Source of the DNA: Deinococcus sonorensis KR-87
GTDB lineage: Bacteria; Deinococcota; Deinococci; Deinococcales; Deinococcaceae
Assembly: GCF_040256395.1 (NCBI RefSeq)
Contig: NZ_CP158296.1
Location: 186,001-250,000, forward strand
Reading direction: 5' to 3'
DNA: 64,000 bases
Of the stretch, positions 43,097 to 51,555 are shown piece by piece. Under the pieces are notes generated by a model. It ran no database searches. It saw only the letters and a list, made by a program, of their open reading frames with translations, and was not told where the DNA came from. Within the stretch, counting starts at the first letter, position 1; each line of letters opens with the position of its first letter. The position numbers and the translations under genes were made by a program.

Positions 43097-44152
43097 ATGG
43101 GTGGAATGGGACGGTTGAGGAAGAGAAGAACGATCGGTCATGGCATCCTGCTGGGGTTGCTGGCAGGCGTGGGGACCGGGCAGGCGCAGCAGACGCCAGC
43201 CTACAGCGGGCCGCAGGCCGTGGTGTACATCGGAGAGAACTCCTGCAGCGGCGGGTATTGCGGCAATAGCGTGTGGGCCGCGTTCGACAGCGCCATCACC
43301 CAGGCGATGACCGCCAGCGGGTATGTCCGAGCGGTGCGCAAGCCCGACGGTGCCAACCTGGTGATGAAGGCGGGCATCAGCTCGGTGACGGGTGGGGGCG
43401 GGGTGTGTCTGCCGCTGGTGGGCTGCCTGGACGCCCGCACCGTCCGCGCCAACCTGGAGCTGGACGACGCGGCCACCGGCACGGTGGTGTGGCGCGACAG
43501 CTGTGAAGGCACCAGCGCCGGCTACAGCTCGTGGTACTGGTGGAGCGGCGTGACCTTCAACAGCGACGACGACAAGGCGGCCGCGGACTGCGCCGGCAAG
43601 CTGGTGCAGCGGGTCAACGGCAGCGCGGCCCTCAAGGCCTACCTGACGGTCGCGCCGGGTGCAGCGCTGGGGACGGCGGCCCCGGCGCCGGTGGCGGCCT
43701 CCGCCCCTGCCAGCGGCGGGACCGTCAGCGAGGCGCAGGCCCAGCAGGTGCTGACGCTGCTGAGTGGGGCCCTGCAGGCACTCAGCTTCGACGATGTCAA
43801 CGCGCTCTTCACCTCGGACCCGATCAACCCGGTCAGCGTCAAGGCCTTGAAGGCCGCCTCGGCCGCCGCCACGCAGACGGCGGCCAGCCGCTTCCGGATG
43901 ACCTTCAGCTCCCCCGAGGACGCCGGAGCGTACCGGGTGATCGGCGTCACCTACACGCTTCCGGACGGCAGCGAGCACTTCACGCAGCTGGCGGTGGCCG
44001 GGGACGGGCCGCTCAACACCCGCGGCGGGCCGCACATCGTGTACCTGTCGGCGTTCAACGCCGCCCGCGCCGGCACGCCGGCCCTGGACGGGTTGAGCCG
44101 CAACGTCGAGACGCTGCTGGCCGACTTCCGGCGGGCGGTGGGGCTGCCGTAA
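43097..44152 (+). CDS. Secreted protein of unknown function
   Basis: The 351-aa protein has a signal peptide (Arg-rich start, then ILLGLLAGVGTGQA) and two regions. Residues 35-175 contain six Cys and a repeated Gly/Ser pattern (SCSGGYCGNS), with VVYIGEN and NLVMKAGISSV strands suggestive of an envelope lipoprotein-type fold such as CsgG or DUF4136-like, which is uncertain. After an Ala/Pro linker, residues 210-350 form a second alpha/beta domain with GVTYTLPDGSEHFTQLAV. The ATG at 43097 is favoured over the GTG at 43091 by spacing from GGGGGAA. No function is proposed. Confidence 0.75.
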   Translation: MGGMGRLRKRRTIGHGILLGLLAGVGTGQAQQTPAYSGPQAVVYIGENSCSGGYCGNSVWAAFDSAITQAMTASGYVRAVRKPDGANLVMKAGISSVTGGGGVCLPLVGCLDARTVRANLELDDAATGTVVWRDSCEGTSAGYSSWYWWSGVTFNSDDDKAAADCAGKLVQRVNGSAALKAYLTVAPGAALGTAAPAPVAASAPASGGTVSEAQAQQVLTLLSGALQALSFDDVNALFTSDPINPVSVKALKAASAAATQTAASRFRMTFSSPEDAGAYRVIGVTYTLPDGSEHFTQLAVAGDGPLNTRGGPHIVYLSAFNAARAGTPALDGLSRNVETLLADFRRAVGLP

Positions 44153-44165
44153 CGCACGTAACGAG

Positions 44166-44199
44166 GCGGGGCGGGCCAGGATTCCCTGGCCCGCCCCGC
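44166..44199. terminator. Bidirectional hairpin terminator
   Basis: GCGGGGCGGGCCAGG (44166-44180) and CCTGGCCCGCCCCGC (44185-44199) form a perfect 15-bp stem with a 4-nt loop between two convergent genes. Neither side has a long T-run. Confidence 0.82.
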
Positions 44200-44208
44200 T
44201 TCACCCGA

Positions 44209-45114
44209 TCAGGCGGTGGCGACCTGCAGGTCCAGATCGGCCGCCTGGCCCAGCGGGTCGGACACACCGGCCGCCAGCCGCAGCCGCATGTCGCTCACCA
44301 CGGTGCCGCTGGCCAGCGCGGCGCAGGCGTAGCTGCCGTTCTCGGCGAGGGCCGTCACCTCGAACTGGGCGCTCTCTCCGGCCCAGCAGAAGTCCGAGGC
44401 GGTCATGGTGGCCGCCTCCACCCGGTAGGGGCGGGCATACATCCGGCCGGCGATGGTGCCGAGCTGGCCCATCAGCATGGCCACCGGCAGCGCCGGGTAG
44501 AACTCGAAGTGGCCGGCGCACGCCTCTTCCGGCACCCGCGGCACCGAGACGGTGCAGGTGCGGCCCGTCTGCACGAACTCGCCCGACGGCAGGTACGGCA
44601 TCTCGGTCTGGCGGAAGTTGGTGAAGAAAGGCGAGTGCTTGGAGCGGAACAGCCGCTTGAAGGACGCCTCGTTCAGGATGGTGTAAGTGACGCTCAGCAG
44701 GGCCAGGTCTTGCCCCCCGGCGGTCACGATGATCTCGGCGGTGGCCTGCCGCTTGTTCTGGTCGGTGATGCGCGCCTCGAATGAGACGTCTGAGCCGTAA
44801 GGGGCACTGTTGGCGTAGCCCTGATAGGTGGCGTCCTGCGCCAGGTAGTAGCGCCGGTCGTCGTCACCGAAGTTCATGGCCACCGCGCTCAGGCCGCAGA
44901 TGGCCGCGTGACGGCTGATCTCGCAGGCCTGCATCGGGCCGACCTCGCTGGTGGCCGGGTGCTCGGCCACGGCGGTGGCGGTGAATTGACCGCGCGAGTA
45001 GTGCAGGTTGTTGAGCGCGAAGTAGGGCGGCCGGACACAGATCCGCTGCAGCAGAGCGGCGCGATCGATATGGTCCGAATGCGTCAGAAATGAGAGACGA
45101 CTGTGATCCAGCAT
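44209..45114 (-). CDS. Double hot-dog protein, FabA/FabZ-like
   Basis: The 301-aa protein appears to contain two hot-dog repeats. The N-half (10-160) has EVGPMQACEISRHAAICGLSA, resembling the central helix of FabZ-type dehydratases; the C-half (165-300) has FEFYPALPVAMLMGQLGTIAGRM in the same position. No clear His/Glu dyad of FabZ is retained, so the activity (dehydratase, thioesterase or polyketide/lipid tailoring) is open. GGAGG precedes the ATG at 45114; a palindrome lies 40-60 nt upstream. Confidence 0.65.
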   Translation of the reverse strand: MLDHSRLSFLTHSDHIDRAALLQRICVRPPYFALNNLHYSRGQFTATAVAEHPATSEVGPMQACEISRHAAICGLSAVAMNFGDDDRRYYLAQDATYQGYANSAPYGSDVSFEARITDQNKRQATAEIIVTAGGQDLALLSVTYTILNEASFKRLFRSKHSPFFTNFRQTEMPYLPSGEFVQTGRTCTVSVPRVPEEACAGHFEFYPALPVAMLMGQLGTIAGRMYARPYRVEAATMTASDFCWAGESAQFEVTALAENGSYACAALASGTVVSDMRLRLAAGVSDPLGQAADLDLQVATA

Positions 45115-45154
45115 AAGCCTCCTTCTTCAGGGCGTCCCGAAGTCTTCACAGTCT

Positions 45155-45172
45155 ATATGAAAAAGTTCATAT
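45155..45172. promoter_or_regulatory. AT-rich palindrome upstream of the hot-dog gene
   Basis: ATATGAA (45155-45161) and TTCATAT (45166-45172) form a perfect inverted repeat with a 4-bp centre, 41-58 bp upstream of the ATG at 45114 on the minus strand. It overlaps a possible minus-strand -10 (CATATA) and may be an operator, or a hairpin at the end of the GGDEF-EAL transcript. Confidence 0.4.
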
Positions 45173-45207
45173 GTATCATCCTTAAAGGATTGCGTCTGAA
45201 GCTTTCC

Positions 45208-47139
45208 TTAATGAAGCGGGGACGACACATCGCTGGCCGACCAGAGCGGCGGCGCGATAAACGCGTCGAGCGCGGCGTTTTCCTCCAGCGGAGGCGACAG
45301 GAAATACCCCTGTCCCAGATCGCAGCCCAGGTCACGAAGCATGTCGAGCTGCTTGCCGGTCTCCACGCCCTCGGCCACCACCTGCAGGTCCAAGGTCGCG
45401 GCGATGCCGATGATCGCCTCGATGATCGCCAGCGAGAACTGCGGGGCGCGCCGCGGCGTGCTCAGGTCGCGCACGAACGAGCGGTCGATCTTGACGCAGT
45501 TGATCGGCAGGTCGCGCAGGTAGGACAGCGACGAGTAGCCGGTACCGAAGTCGTCGATGGCGATCTTGACGCCCAGCTGCTGCAGCTCCCGCAGCGAGGA
45601 CCGCACGATGTCCAGCCGCCGCATCACGGCGCTCTCCGTCAGCTCGATCTCCAGCGCCGAGGCCGGCAGGTTGGCGTCGTCCAGCGCCGAACGCACCAGG
45701 TCCACAAAATTCGCCTGGGTGAACTGCAGCGGCGAGACGTTCACGCTGACGGTGATGGCCCGCCCGGTGCTGTCGTTCCAGCGTCGCGCCTGCTGACAGG
45801 CGGCCCGCAGCGCCCAGGCCCCGATGGCCACGATCTGCCCGTTGCTCTCCGCAATCGGAATGAACTCTGCGGCCGACACCATGCCGAGGGTGGGGTGGGT
45901 CCAGCGCAGCAGCGTCTCGAGTTTCTTGACGGTGCCGTCGGCCAGCGAGCAGATCGGCTGGTACACCAGGTGCAGCTGCCCGGCGCTCATCGCCTGCATC
46001 AGCGCCCGCTCCAGCAGTTTCAACCGCTCGATGGCCGAGTCGGCGCCCTGCTCGAAGCGCCGTACCCCGTTCTTGCCGAAGGTCTTGACCGTGTACATGG
46101 CGCTGTCGGCGTGCTGCAACAGTTCCTGCGGCTCCCGGCCGTCGTCCGGGTACATGCTCATGCCGATGCTGGCCGACAGGTGAATCACCTGGCCGTCCAC
46201 CACCACCGGCTGCGCCAGCTCGGTCAACAGGGCCCGGGCCTGCGCGGTGGCCTCCTCCGGGCGGGCGTACAGCAGCATCACGAACTCGTCGCCGCTCAAC
46301 CGGGCGGCGACGTGCACCACATCGCGCTGACGGGTCAATCGCTGGGCGGTGGCCCGCAGGACCCAGTCGCCGGTGGCGTGGCCCAGGGTGTCGTTGATCA
46401 GCTTGAAGCCGTCCAGGTCAATGAACAGCAGCGCGAACGAGCGGTGCGCGGCGATGGACTCGACCATCACCTCGTGGACCTTCTGACGGTTCGGCAGGCC
46501 GGTCAGGAGGTCGGTGCCGACCAGCTGCCGCATGGTGTCGTGCTCCGACACCGAACGCACGTATTTCTCCTTGAAGCCGATGAAGGTGTTGGTCACCGCG
46601 AACAGCATCAGGTTGGCAAGGTTCAGTTCCGACAGCGAGAAGACGATGCCCCAGGTGGTGCCGCCGTGCATGGTGACGGCCAGGTACGCCAGACTCACCA
46701 GCAGGAAGACGGTGAAGAAGGTGATGGAGGCCTGCCGGGCGCCCCGGAGATTGGGAATGAAGAATGACAGCACCTGCAGCGCCGGGATCCAGAAGAAGGT
46801 CTCGGTCATCTCCAGCTGCACCCGCACCGTCTGCGGCATCAGGAACAGGATGTAGATCAACTTCCCGAGGAAGAAGGCGCTCATGGCCAGCACCAGCACC
46901 GTGACCACCACGTTGATTCTTCGCGGCACCAGCCACAACACCACCGACAGGCAGCTCACGAAGGTGAATGCCAGCGGGTAGCTCAGGGCGTCATAGAGGG
47001 ATCCCTGGCCGCTGGGACCGTCCAGCACCATGCCCAGCAGGAAGGCGATGGCCGCAGCGGGAAGAGCAAACAGCAGCGGACGGCGCCATTCGATGTCCGT
47101 GTGTACCTGGGTTTCGACCTCGGCAAGGGGAGGCTTCAT
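45208..47139 (-). CDS. Membrane GGDEF-EAL protein (c-di-GMP turnover)
   Basis: The 643-aa protein has five or six N-terminal membrane helices (residues 20-185), a GGDEF domain (205-370) whose signature is LSGDEF, and an EAL domain (385-630) whose signature is LETLLRW (ETL instead of EAL). Other EAL metal and catalytic residues are present: ELTESAVM, IDDFGTGYSS and CVKIDRSFV. Both variants occur in active enzymes, so dual activity is possible. A TACAAT -10 box at 47151-47156 lies 11 nt before the ATG at 47139, suggesting a very short leader. Confidence 0.92.
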   Translation of the reverse strand: MKPPLAEVETQVHTDIEWRRPLLFALPAAAIAFLLGMVLDGPSGQGSLYDALSYPLAFTFVSCLSVVLWLVPRRINVVVTVLVLAMSAFFLGKLIYILFLMPQTVRVQLEMTETFFWIPALQVLSFFIPNLRGARQASITFFTVFLLVSLAYLAVTMHGGTTWGIVFSLSELNLANLMLFAVTNTFIGFKEKYVRSVSEHDTMRQLVGTDLLTGLPNRQKVHEVMVESIAAHRSFALLFIDLDGFKLINDTLGHATGDWVLRATAQRLTRQRDVVHVAARLSGDEFVMLLYARPEEATAQARALLTELAQPVVVDGQVIHLSASIGMSMYPDDGREPQELLQHADSAMYTVKTFGKNGVRRFEQGADSAIERLKLLERALMQAMSAGQLHLVYQPICSLADGTVKKLETLLRWTHPTLGMVSAAEFIPIAESNGQIVAIGAWALRAACQQARRWNDSTGRAITVSVNVSPLQFTQANFVDLVRSALDDANLPASALEIELTESAVMRRLDIVRSSLRELQQLGVKIAIDDFGTGYSSLSYLRDLPINCVKIDRSFVRDLSTPRRAPQFSLAIIEAIIGIAATLDLQVVAEGVETGKQLDMLRDLGCDLGQGYFLSPPLEENAALDAFIAPPLWSASDVSSPLH

Positions 47140-47150
47140 GCGTGAGGGTG

Positions 47151-47156
47151 ATTGTA
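47151..47156 (-). promoter_or_regulatory. -10 box (TACAAT) for the GGDEF-EAL gene
   Basis: On the minus strand TACAAT ends 11 nt before the ATG at 47139. A weak GATTTG -35 lies 17 bp upstream. The transcript would have almost no leader. Confidence 0.45.
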
Positions 47157-47322
47157 GAGGACCATTCCTGCCACAAATCTTGCGCGCCGCCCACCGCCCG
47201 CTGGGGGAACAGGGGGCGCGACCGGTCTAAACACCAGGACACCCGCCCGACAGCCTTCAGGGCGAGTGTTCTCGCGTACTGCTCACTTCTCTGTAAGGAT
47301 CTTCACACAACGGGGGGGATGG

Positions 47323-47556
47323 TCAATTGAGGCCGCGCCGAGGACCTGAGGTGCCCGAAATCCAGTTCAACTGACGTTCCAGCACCGAGCGGTCCCAGGT
47401 CCGGACCATATGCTGGTCAACGGGCCAGCTGTGCTCTTCCGGCGTGCGGTCGTCCCGGGTCACAAACCGCGTCCACGCGAGGTTAATGCCATAGGCGAGT
47501 CCCAACACTCCCGCGAGCAACAGAGCGTTCAGCAGAAGCAGCAGCGGGGTCGACAT
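47323..47556 (-). CDS. Small membrane protein of unknown function
   Basis: The 77-aa protein has one long N-terminal helix (LLLLLNALLLAGVLGLAYGI), then a charged tail with TRDDRTPEEHSWPVDQH. No family was recognised. The ATG at 47556 gives the cleanest membrane protein; in-frame codons extend upstream to 47586 without a ribosome-binding site. Confidence 0.5.
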   Translation of the reverse strand: MSTPLLLLLNALLLAGVLGLAYGINLAWTRFVTRDDRTPEEHSWPVDQHMVRTWDRSVLERQLNWISGTSGPRRGLN

Positions 47557-47624
47557 GACGGCAGCGTACAGGGCACGCCGCCGCACCGCCTTCAGAGAGC
47601 TTAAGGTTGGCCTTTCCCGTTACT

Positions 47625-48482
47625 TCATGAGGAGGAATTGAGCTTCTCGCTCACGCTGCGGGCCAGGGCGACGGCCTGTTCGAACGGTTCGCGGCGCTGA
47701 GAGGCGAACCCTGCGCTGCTGGCGGTATGGTCCACATCGCGCAGGGACACCTGCCGCAGCTGCGAAGGGGAGATGAATGGCACGTTTGCCTGCAGGCTGA
47801 GGGCAAATAGGGCGCGGCGCAGGTCGTCAAGCGTCCGGTAGGGGAAGATCGGTCCCTGGGGGTCCGCCAGCGGCCCGCCAGCCTGGGCCAGCAGGCGCTC
47901 CAGGCTGCGGTAACTCGGGTCGTCCAGGCGGGTGAGGGTACGCCGGCGCAGCAGGGTGCCGTCCGCGTGATAGAAGGCCGGCCACCGTAAGGCCAGCAGG
48001 TCAGCCACCTGAAAGGCGTGCCGCACGATCAACGTGAGAGCCGCATGCAACGGCAGGTCCGGTTCGGCGTGGCGCAGCAGGCGGGTGACTTCCTCGGGGG
48101 GGGGCAGAGGTGCCTGCCGGTGTTCCAGCGGTGGCCAGACCAGACCGTGCATCGGATCACGTGACAGCAGTTCTTCGTCCAGCAGCGTGGTGTAGATGGA
48201 CGCGAGGGTGGACAGGCGGGCGCGCATGGTGTTGGCGCGGGCGGTGCCGGGGCCGTGCCGGGTCACGCTGACCGCCTGCATCAGCCAACTGTGGAAGTCG
48301 TCGCCCGGGGCGAACAGATTGACGTGGTCACGCTGCGCCGCACTGAAGATCGGTGTGAGCCGCGTGCGCGTCTCGGCCAGCGGACGCTGCTGCCAGGGCC
48401 CGGGGAGGGACAACACGGTGCTGAGGTCAGCAGCGATGAGGGCCTGCACCAACGGTTCATCAGGAACGAGCTCGGGAGGCAT
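47625..48482 (-). CDS. Degenerate tyrosine-recombinase-fold protein
   Basis: The 285-aa protein resembles phage integrase/Xer proteins: an N-terminal SAM-like helical domain (about 20-125; TMRARLSTLASIYTTLLDEEL) and a C-terminal domain with HAFQVADLLALRWPAFY in the Arg-I region. The catalytic residues look lost: Gln where Arg-I is expected, SPSQLRQVSLRD in place of HxLRHT, and no Tyr near the C-terminus, which ends NSSS. It is therefore probably a DNA-binding protein without recombinase activity, or a decayed gene. An upstream in-frame start at 48611 would add 43 residues. It borders an AT-rich segment. Confidence 0.6.
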   Translation of the reverse strand: MPPELVPDEPLVQALIAADLSTVLSLPGPWQQRPLAETRTRLTPIFSAAQRDHVNLFAPGDDFHSWLMQAVSVTRHGPGTARANTMRARLSTLASIYTTLLDEELLSRDPMHGLVWPPLEHRQAPLPPPEEVTRLLRHAEPDLPLHAALTLIVRHAFQVADLLALRWPAFYHADGTLLRRRTLTRLDDPSYRSLERLLAQAGGPLADPQGPIFPYRTLDDLRRALFALSLQANVPFISPSQLRQVSLRDVDHTASSAGFASQRREPFEQAVALARSVSEKLNSSS

Positions 48483-48497
48483 GCCTGAAGATAACAC

Positions 48498-48906
48498 GAT
48501 TGAAGAATCTATGAAAGAGCAACAGGCGAGCAGGGTGGATGGGGCCTCATCGAGCACGTGGACTGCTTGTCTAGAGGTACAGAGATGTTTCTCCTTCTTG
48601 CCCGTGCCCAAGCATGAGCAAGGGGAGGAAACCGATCATTATCGGGAATGCCAAGGACGCGCCGAATGAAAGCATCAGCCGTGGGAGACGGCGAGAGATC
48701 TGAGGCGTACTTGGTTCAACAGGCTGAAGAGAGACAGAAGGTGTTTTTTTGATTTTCTGCGCCATACGGCCCATCGCCGAATCATTTTTTTAAACTGGCG
48801 TTGCACCCAAAACAGGTTTCTAAAGATGAGCAATTTCGTTCCGCTGAAAGAGGAAGTGAATTGGATAAGAAACCCACCGAATCCTCATTTCAGGGATTCT
48901 TCAATC
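48498..48906. repeat. AT-rich segment bounded by a 12-bp perfect inverted repeat
   Basis: GATTGAAGAATC (48498-48509) and GATTCTTCAATC (48895-48906) are exact reverse complements enclosing about 385 bp clearly lower in GC than the neighbours. No flanking target duplication was seen. It may be a small non-autonomous element or a remnant; a chance match is also possible. Confidence 0.35.
48571..48765 (-). CDS. Possible small membrane protein in the AT-rich segment
   Basis: A 64-codon frame begins MAQKIKKTPSVSLQP, continues with a basic stretch and ends with one hydrophobic helix (LMLSFGASLAFPIMIGFLPL). The composition is protein-like but the ribosome-binding site is weak and the base composition differs from flanking genes. 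It may be a real accessory gene or a chance frame. Confidence 0.35.
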   Translation of the reverse strand: MAQKIKKTPSVSLQPVEPSTPQISRRLPRLMLSFGASLAFPIMIGFLPLLMLGHGQEGETSLYL

Positions 48907-48934
48907 AGTATCTGCTGAATGGGTATTCTGGCGA

Positions 48935-48963
48935 TTGACAGGGCAGAAGGGGCCGACTACCAT
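48935..48963 (+). promoter_or_regulatory. Promoter of the GH2 glycosidase gene
   Basis: A perfect TTGACA (48935-48940), a 17-bp spacer and TACCAT (48958-48963) form a strong sigma-70-type promoter. The leader would be about 67 nt. Confidence 0.7.
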
Positions 48964-49036
48964 CGGCGGGTCCAACGGCTCTTCTTCCGCATGTCCGTTC
49001 AATTCAACACGCTTCACTCTCTGTTCTGGAGGTCTT

Positions 49037-50917
49037 GTGACCCTGTTACACCCCACGCCACAGTTCCGCCGTGATGCCTGGTTTTCCCTCTCCGGGACGT
49101 GGCAGTTCGCATTTGACGATCAGCTGGCCTGGCAGGCGCCAGACCAACCGGAATTCAATCTGTCCATCGAGGTTCCGTTCCCGCCAGAGAGTGAAGCCAG
49201 CGGCATTCACGACACCGGGTTTCACCCCTCGGTGTGGTACCGCAAAGAAGTCTGGACGCCGCCCCGCCCGAACAACGGCACCCATCGCCTGCGGCTGCAC
49301 TTCGGAGCCGTGGACTACGAGGCCTGTGTCTGGGTGAACGGCCAGCTGGTCGTGCGCCACCAGGGCGGCCATACCCCGTTTCACGCCGACCTGCCGGGCG
49401 ACATCGGCGACCACTTCGTGGTGGTGGTCCAGGCGACCGACGACCCGCACGATCTGGCCAAGCCGCGCGGCAAACAGGACTGGCAGCTGGAACCGCACGA
49501 GATCTGGTACCCGCGGACCACCGGCATCTGGCAGGAAGTCTGGCTGGAGTGGGTGCCGGAAGTTTCGATCAGCCGACTGCAGTGGACCCCCCACGTGCCG
49601 CGCTGGGAGGTCGAGCTGGAAGCCAGCGTGCACGGGCCGCAGATGGCTGGGCTGCAGCTGTACGTGGAGCTGTCGCTCGACGGTGAGACGCTCTCCCGCG
49701 ACCACTACAGCGTGCCGAACACCGGCCTGCAGCGCGGCGAGGTGCGGCGGCGTATTGGCTTCCCGGACGGCGGCATCGACGACGCCCGCAACTCGCTGCT
49801 GTGGAGTCCGGAACACCCGCAGCTGATCGGGGCTGTGGTGGAGCTGCGGGTGGGCGACCGGGTGCTCGACCGGGTGGAGAGCTACACCGCGCTGCGCTCG
49901 GCGGGCGTGGACCAGCAGCACTTCCTGCTGAACGGCCAGCCGTATCCCCTGCGGCTGGTGCTGGATCAGGGCTACTGGCCGCACAGCCTGATGACCGCCA
50001 CCAACGACGAGCTGCGGCAGGACGTGGAGCTGACCCGGATGCTCGGCTTCAACGGCGCGCGCAAGCACCAGAAGATTGAGGACCCGCGCTGGCTGTACTG
50101 GTGCGACGTGCTGGGCCTGCTGGTCTGGGAGGAGCTGCCCAGCGCCTACCGCTTCAACCCGGAGGCCACCAGCCGCCTGAGCCGCGAGTGGACCGAGGCG
50201 ATCGAGCGGGACCGCTCACACCCCTGCATCGTGGCGTGGGTGCCGTTCAACGAGTCCTGGGGCGTGCCGGACCTCCCGCACGCCGATGAGCACCGCCAGC
50301 TGGTGCGGGCGCTGTACCACCTGACCCGCGCGCTGGACCAGAGCCGCCCGGTGATCGGCAACGACGGCTGGGAATCGGTGGTCACCGACATCATCGGCGT
50401 CCACGACTACAGCCAGAAGCCGCAGACCCTGACCACGCGCTACGGCACCCCGGAAGCCACCGCCCGTTCGGTGGCGGAAGTGCGGCCGGGTCGCCGGCGC
50501 ATCGCGCTCAACGCCGACGGCCCGGCGGCCCCGGTGGTCCTGAGCGAGTTCGGCGGCGTGGCCTACAGTCCCAGCGGCGACCGCGGCTGGGGGTACCAGC
50601 GCAGCGCCGACGCCCCTTCACTGCAGCGCCAGTACACAGCGCTGCTGGAGGCGATCCACGCCTGCAAGGGGCTGGCCGGCTTCTGCTACACCCAGCTGAC
50701 CGACACCTTCCAGGAGAAAAACGGCCTGCTGTATGAGGACCGCAGCGCCAAAGTCCCGCTCGCGGTCCTGGCCCAGGCGAACCGCGGCGAGCGTGATCCG
50801 GCCGAGCAGGACCGCGACCCAGAAATGGATCCGATGGGCTACAGCCGGCGCTGGCGCGAGCGGCAGGCGCTGCTCGCCGCCCAGAAGCAGGAGCAGACAC
50901 CGGCATCCGCCGATTGA
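49037..50917 (+). CDS. Glycoside hydrolase family 2 protein
   Basis: The 626-aa cytoplasmic enzyme has the GH2 architecture: N-terminal sugar-binding jelly roll (residues 10-180; [20 protein letters not shown]), immunoglobulin-like domain (180-295) and a TIM barrel (300-600). The acid/base Glu is in VPFNESWG and the nucleophile Glu in VVLSEFGG. Family members include beta-galactosidases, beta-mannosidases and beta-glucuronidases; sequence alone does not decide. The GTG at 49037 has CTGGAGG upstream, and a long hairpin terminator follows the gene. It appears monocistronic. Confidence 0.93.
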   Translation: MTLLHPTPQFRRDAWFSLSGTWQFAFDDQLAWQAPDQPEFNLSIEVPFPPESEASGIHDTGFHPSVWYRKEVWTPPRPNNGTHRLRLHFGAVDYEACVWVNGQLVVRHQGGHTPFHADLPGDIGDHFVVVVQATDDPHDLAKPRGKQDWQLEPHEIWYPRTTGIWQEVWLEWVPEVSISRLQWTPHVPRWEVELEASVHGPQMAGLQLYVELSLDGETLSRDHYSVPNTGLQRGEVRRRIGFPDGGIDDARNSLLWSPEHPQLIGAVVELRVGDRVLDRVESYTALRSAGVDQQHFLLNGQPYPLRLVLDQGYWPHSLMTATNDELRQDVELTRMLGFNGARKHQKIEDPRWLYWCDVLGLLVWEELPSAYRFNPEATSRLSREWTEAIERDRSHPCIVAWVPFNESWGVPDLPHADEHRQLVRALYHLTRALDQSRPVIGNDGWESVVTDIIGVHDYSQKPQTLTTRYGTPEATARSVAEVRPGRRRIALNADGPAAPVVLSEFGGVAYSPSGDRGWGYQRSADAPSLQRQYTALLEAIHACKGLAGFCYTQLTDTFQEKNGLLYEDRSAKVPLAVLAQANRGERDPAEQDRDPEMDPMGYSRRWRERQALLAAQKQEQTPASAD

Positions 50918-50921
50918 ACTT

Positions 50922-50969
50922 GAAGAGACCGGGGCGCCTGGGCTTAGGTCCAGGCGCCCCGGTCTCTTC
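50922..50969 (+). terminator. Twenty-bp perfect hairpin terminator after GH2
   Basis: Bases 50922-50941 pair perfectly with 50950-50969 around an 8-nt loop (core ACCGGGGCGCCTGG / CCAGGCGCCCCGGT), four nt after the stop. The run after it (GCCCTCTC) has few T, so termination may depend on stem stability. Confidence 0.8.
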
Positions 50970-51145
50970 GCCCTCTCACTCAGATGAGCATCGGCTGACC
51001 CTCACTTCAGCAAACTGAAGCACCAGAATCAAGAGGAGTAAGACCCACCATTTCTCATCCCTAGGCTCGGTTTCATATTTTTCTCTCATACTTGAGGCGT
51101 GGAGCAGCCCTCCACACACTTCATTTCATTCGAGGAGGCCGACGC

Positions 51146-51457
51146 ATGACGAAGAATGATGGCCGTGGATTTGCCGGCATGGACGAGGACCGGCGGCGCG
51201 AGATCGCCAGCGAAGGCGGCCGGGCGGCGCATGAGAGTGGCAATGCCCATGAGTTCACCAGCGAGGAAGCCCGCGAGGCCGGCCGCAAGGGGGGCGAGGC
51301 CGTGAGCCAGGACCGTCAGCATATGGCCGAGATTGGTCAGAAGGGGGGCGAAGCGTCGCGCAGTCGCGGCGAGAGCCAGCGTGGCGGCAGCAGCGAGCAG
51401 CACGCCGAGGCCGGACGCACGGGCGGAGAGAACGCGCAGGGCGGCAACACCAGGTAA
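51146..51457 (+). CDS. KGG-domain stress-induced protein
   Basis: The 103-aa hydrophilic protein contains several KGG-type repeats: EGGRAAHESG, RKGGEAVSQD, QKGGEASRSRG and RTGGENAQGG, with the conserved GFAGMD start. KGG proteins (GsiB/YciG-like) are disordered general-stress or desiccation-linked proteins. GAGGAGG precedes the ATG at 51146. A CTTCAG-N4-CTGAAG inverted repeat lies at 51005-51020, upstream of the gene, and a strong terminator follows. Confidence 0.88.
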   Translation: MTKNDGRGFAGMDEDRRREIASEGGRAAHESGNAHEFTSEEAREAGRKGGEAVSQDRQHMAEIGQKGGEASRSRGESQRGGSSEQHAEAGRTGGENAQGGNTR

Positions 51458-51484
51458 GGGTGCTGTTGCTGCTTAGGGTGCCCG

Positions 51485-51516
51485 ACACCGCCCCGGGAAC
51501 GTTCCCGGGGCGGTGT
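51485..51516 (+). terminator. Terminator after the KGG gene
   Basis: Bases 51485-51500 and 51501-51516 are perfectly self-complementary (16 arms' bases centred on GAACGTTC), forming a GC-rich hairpin followed by TGCTGT. Confidence 0.78.
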
Positions 51517-51543
51517 TGCTGTGGCACCAGAGATCGAGAGGCG

Positions 51544-51549
51544 TATCAT
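51544..51549 (+). promoter_or_regulatory. -10 box (TATCAT) for a probable leaderless MFS gene
   Basis: TATCAT ends six nt before the GTG at 51556 and no Shine-Dalgarno sequence intervenes. A TTGCTG at 51516 is too far (22 bp) to be a standard -35. Confidence 0.4.
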
Positions 51550-51555
51550 GCCGCC

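Noticed and set aside
47245..47275. Interrupted inverted repeat ACAC/GCCC...GGGC/GTGT after the small membrane gene
   Set aside because: Short, interrupted stems and no T-run; it could be chance in GC-rich DNA.
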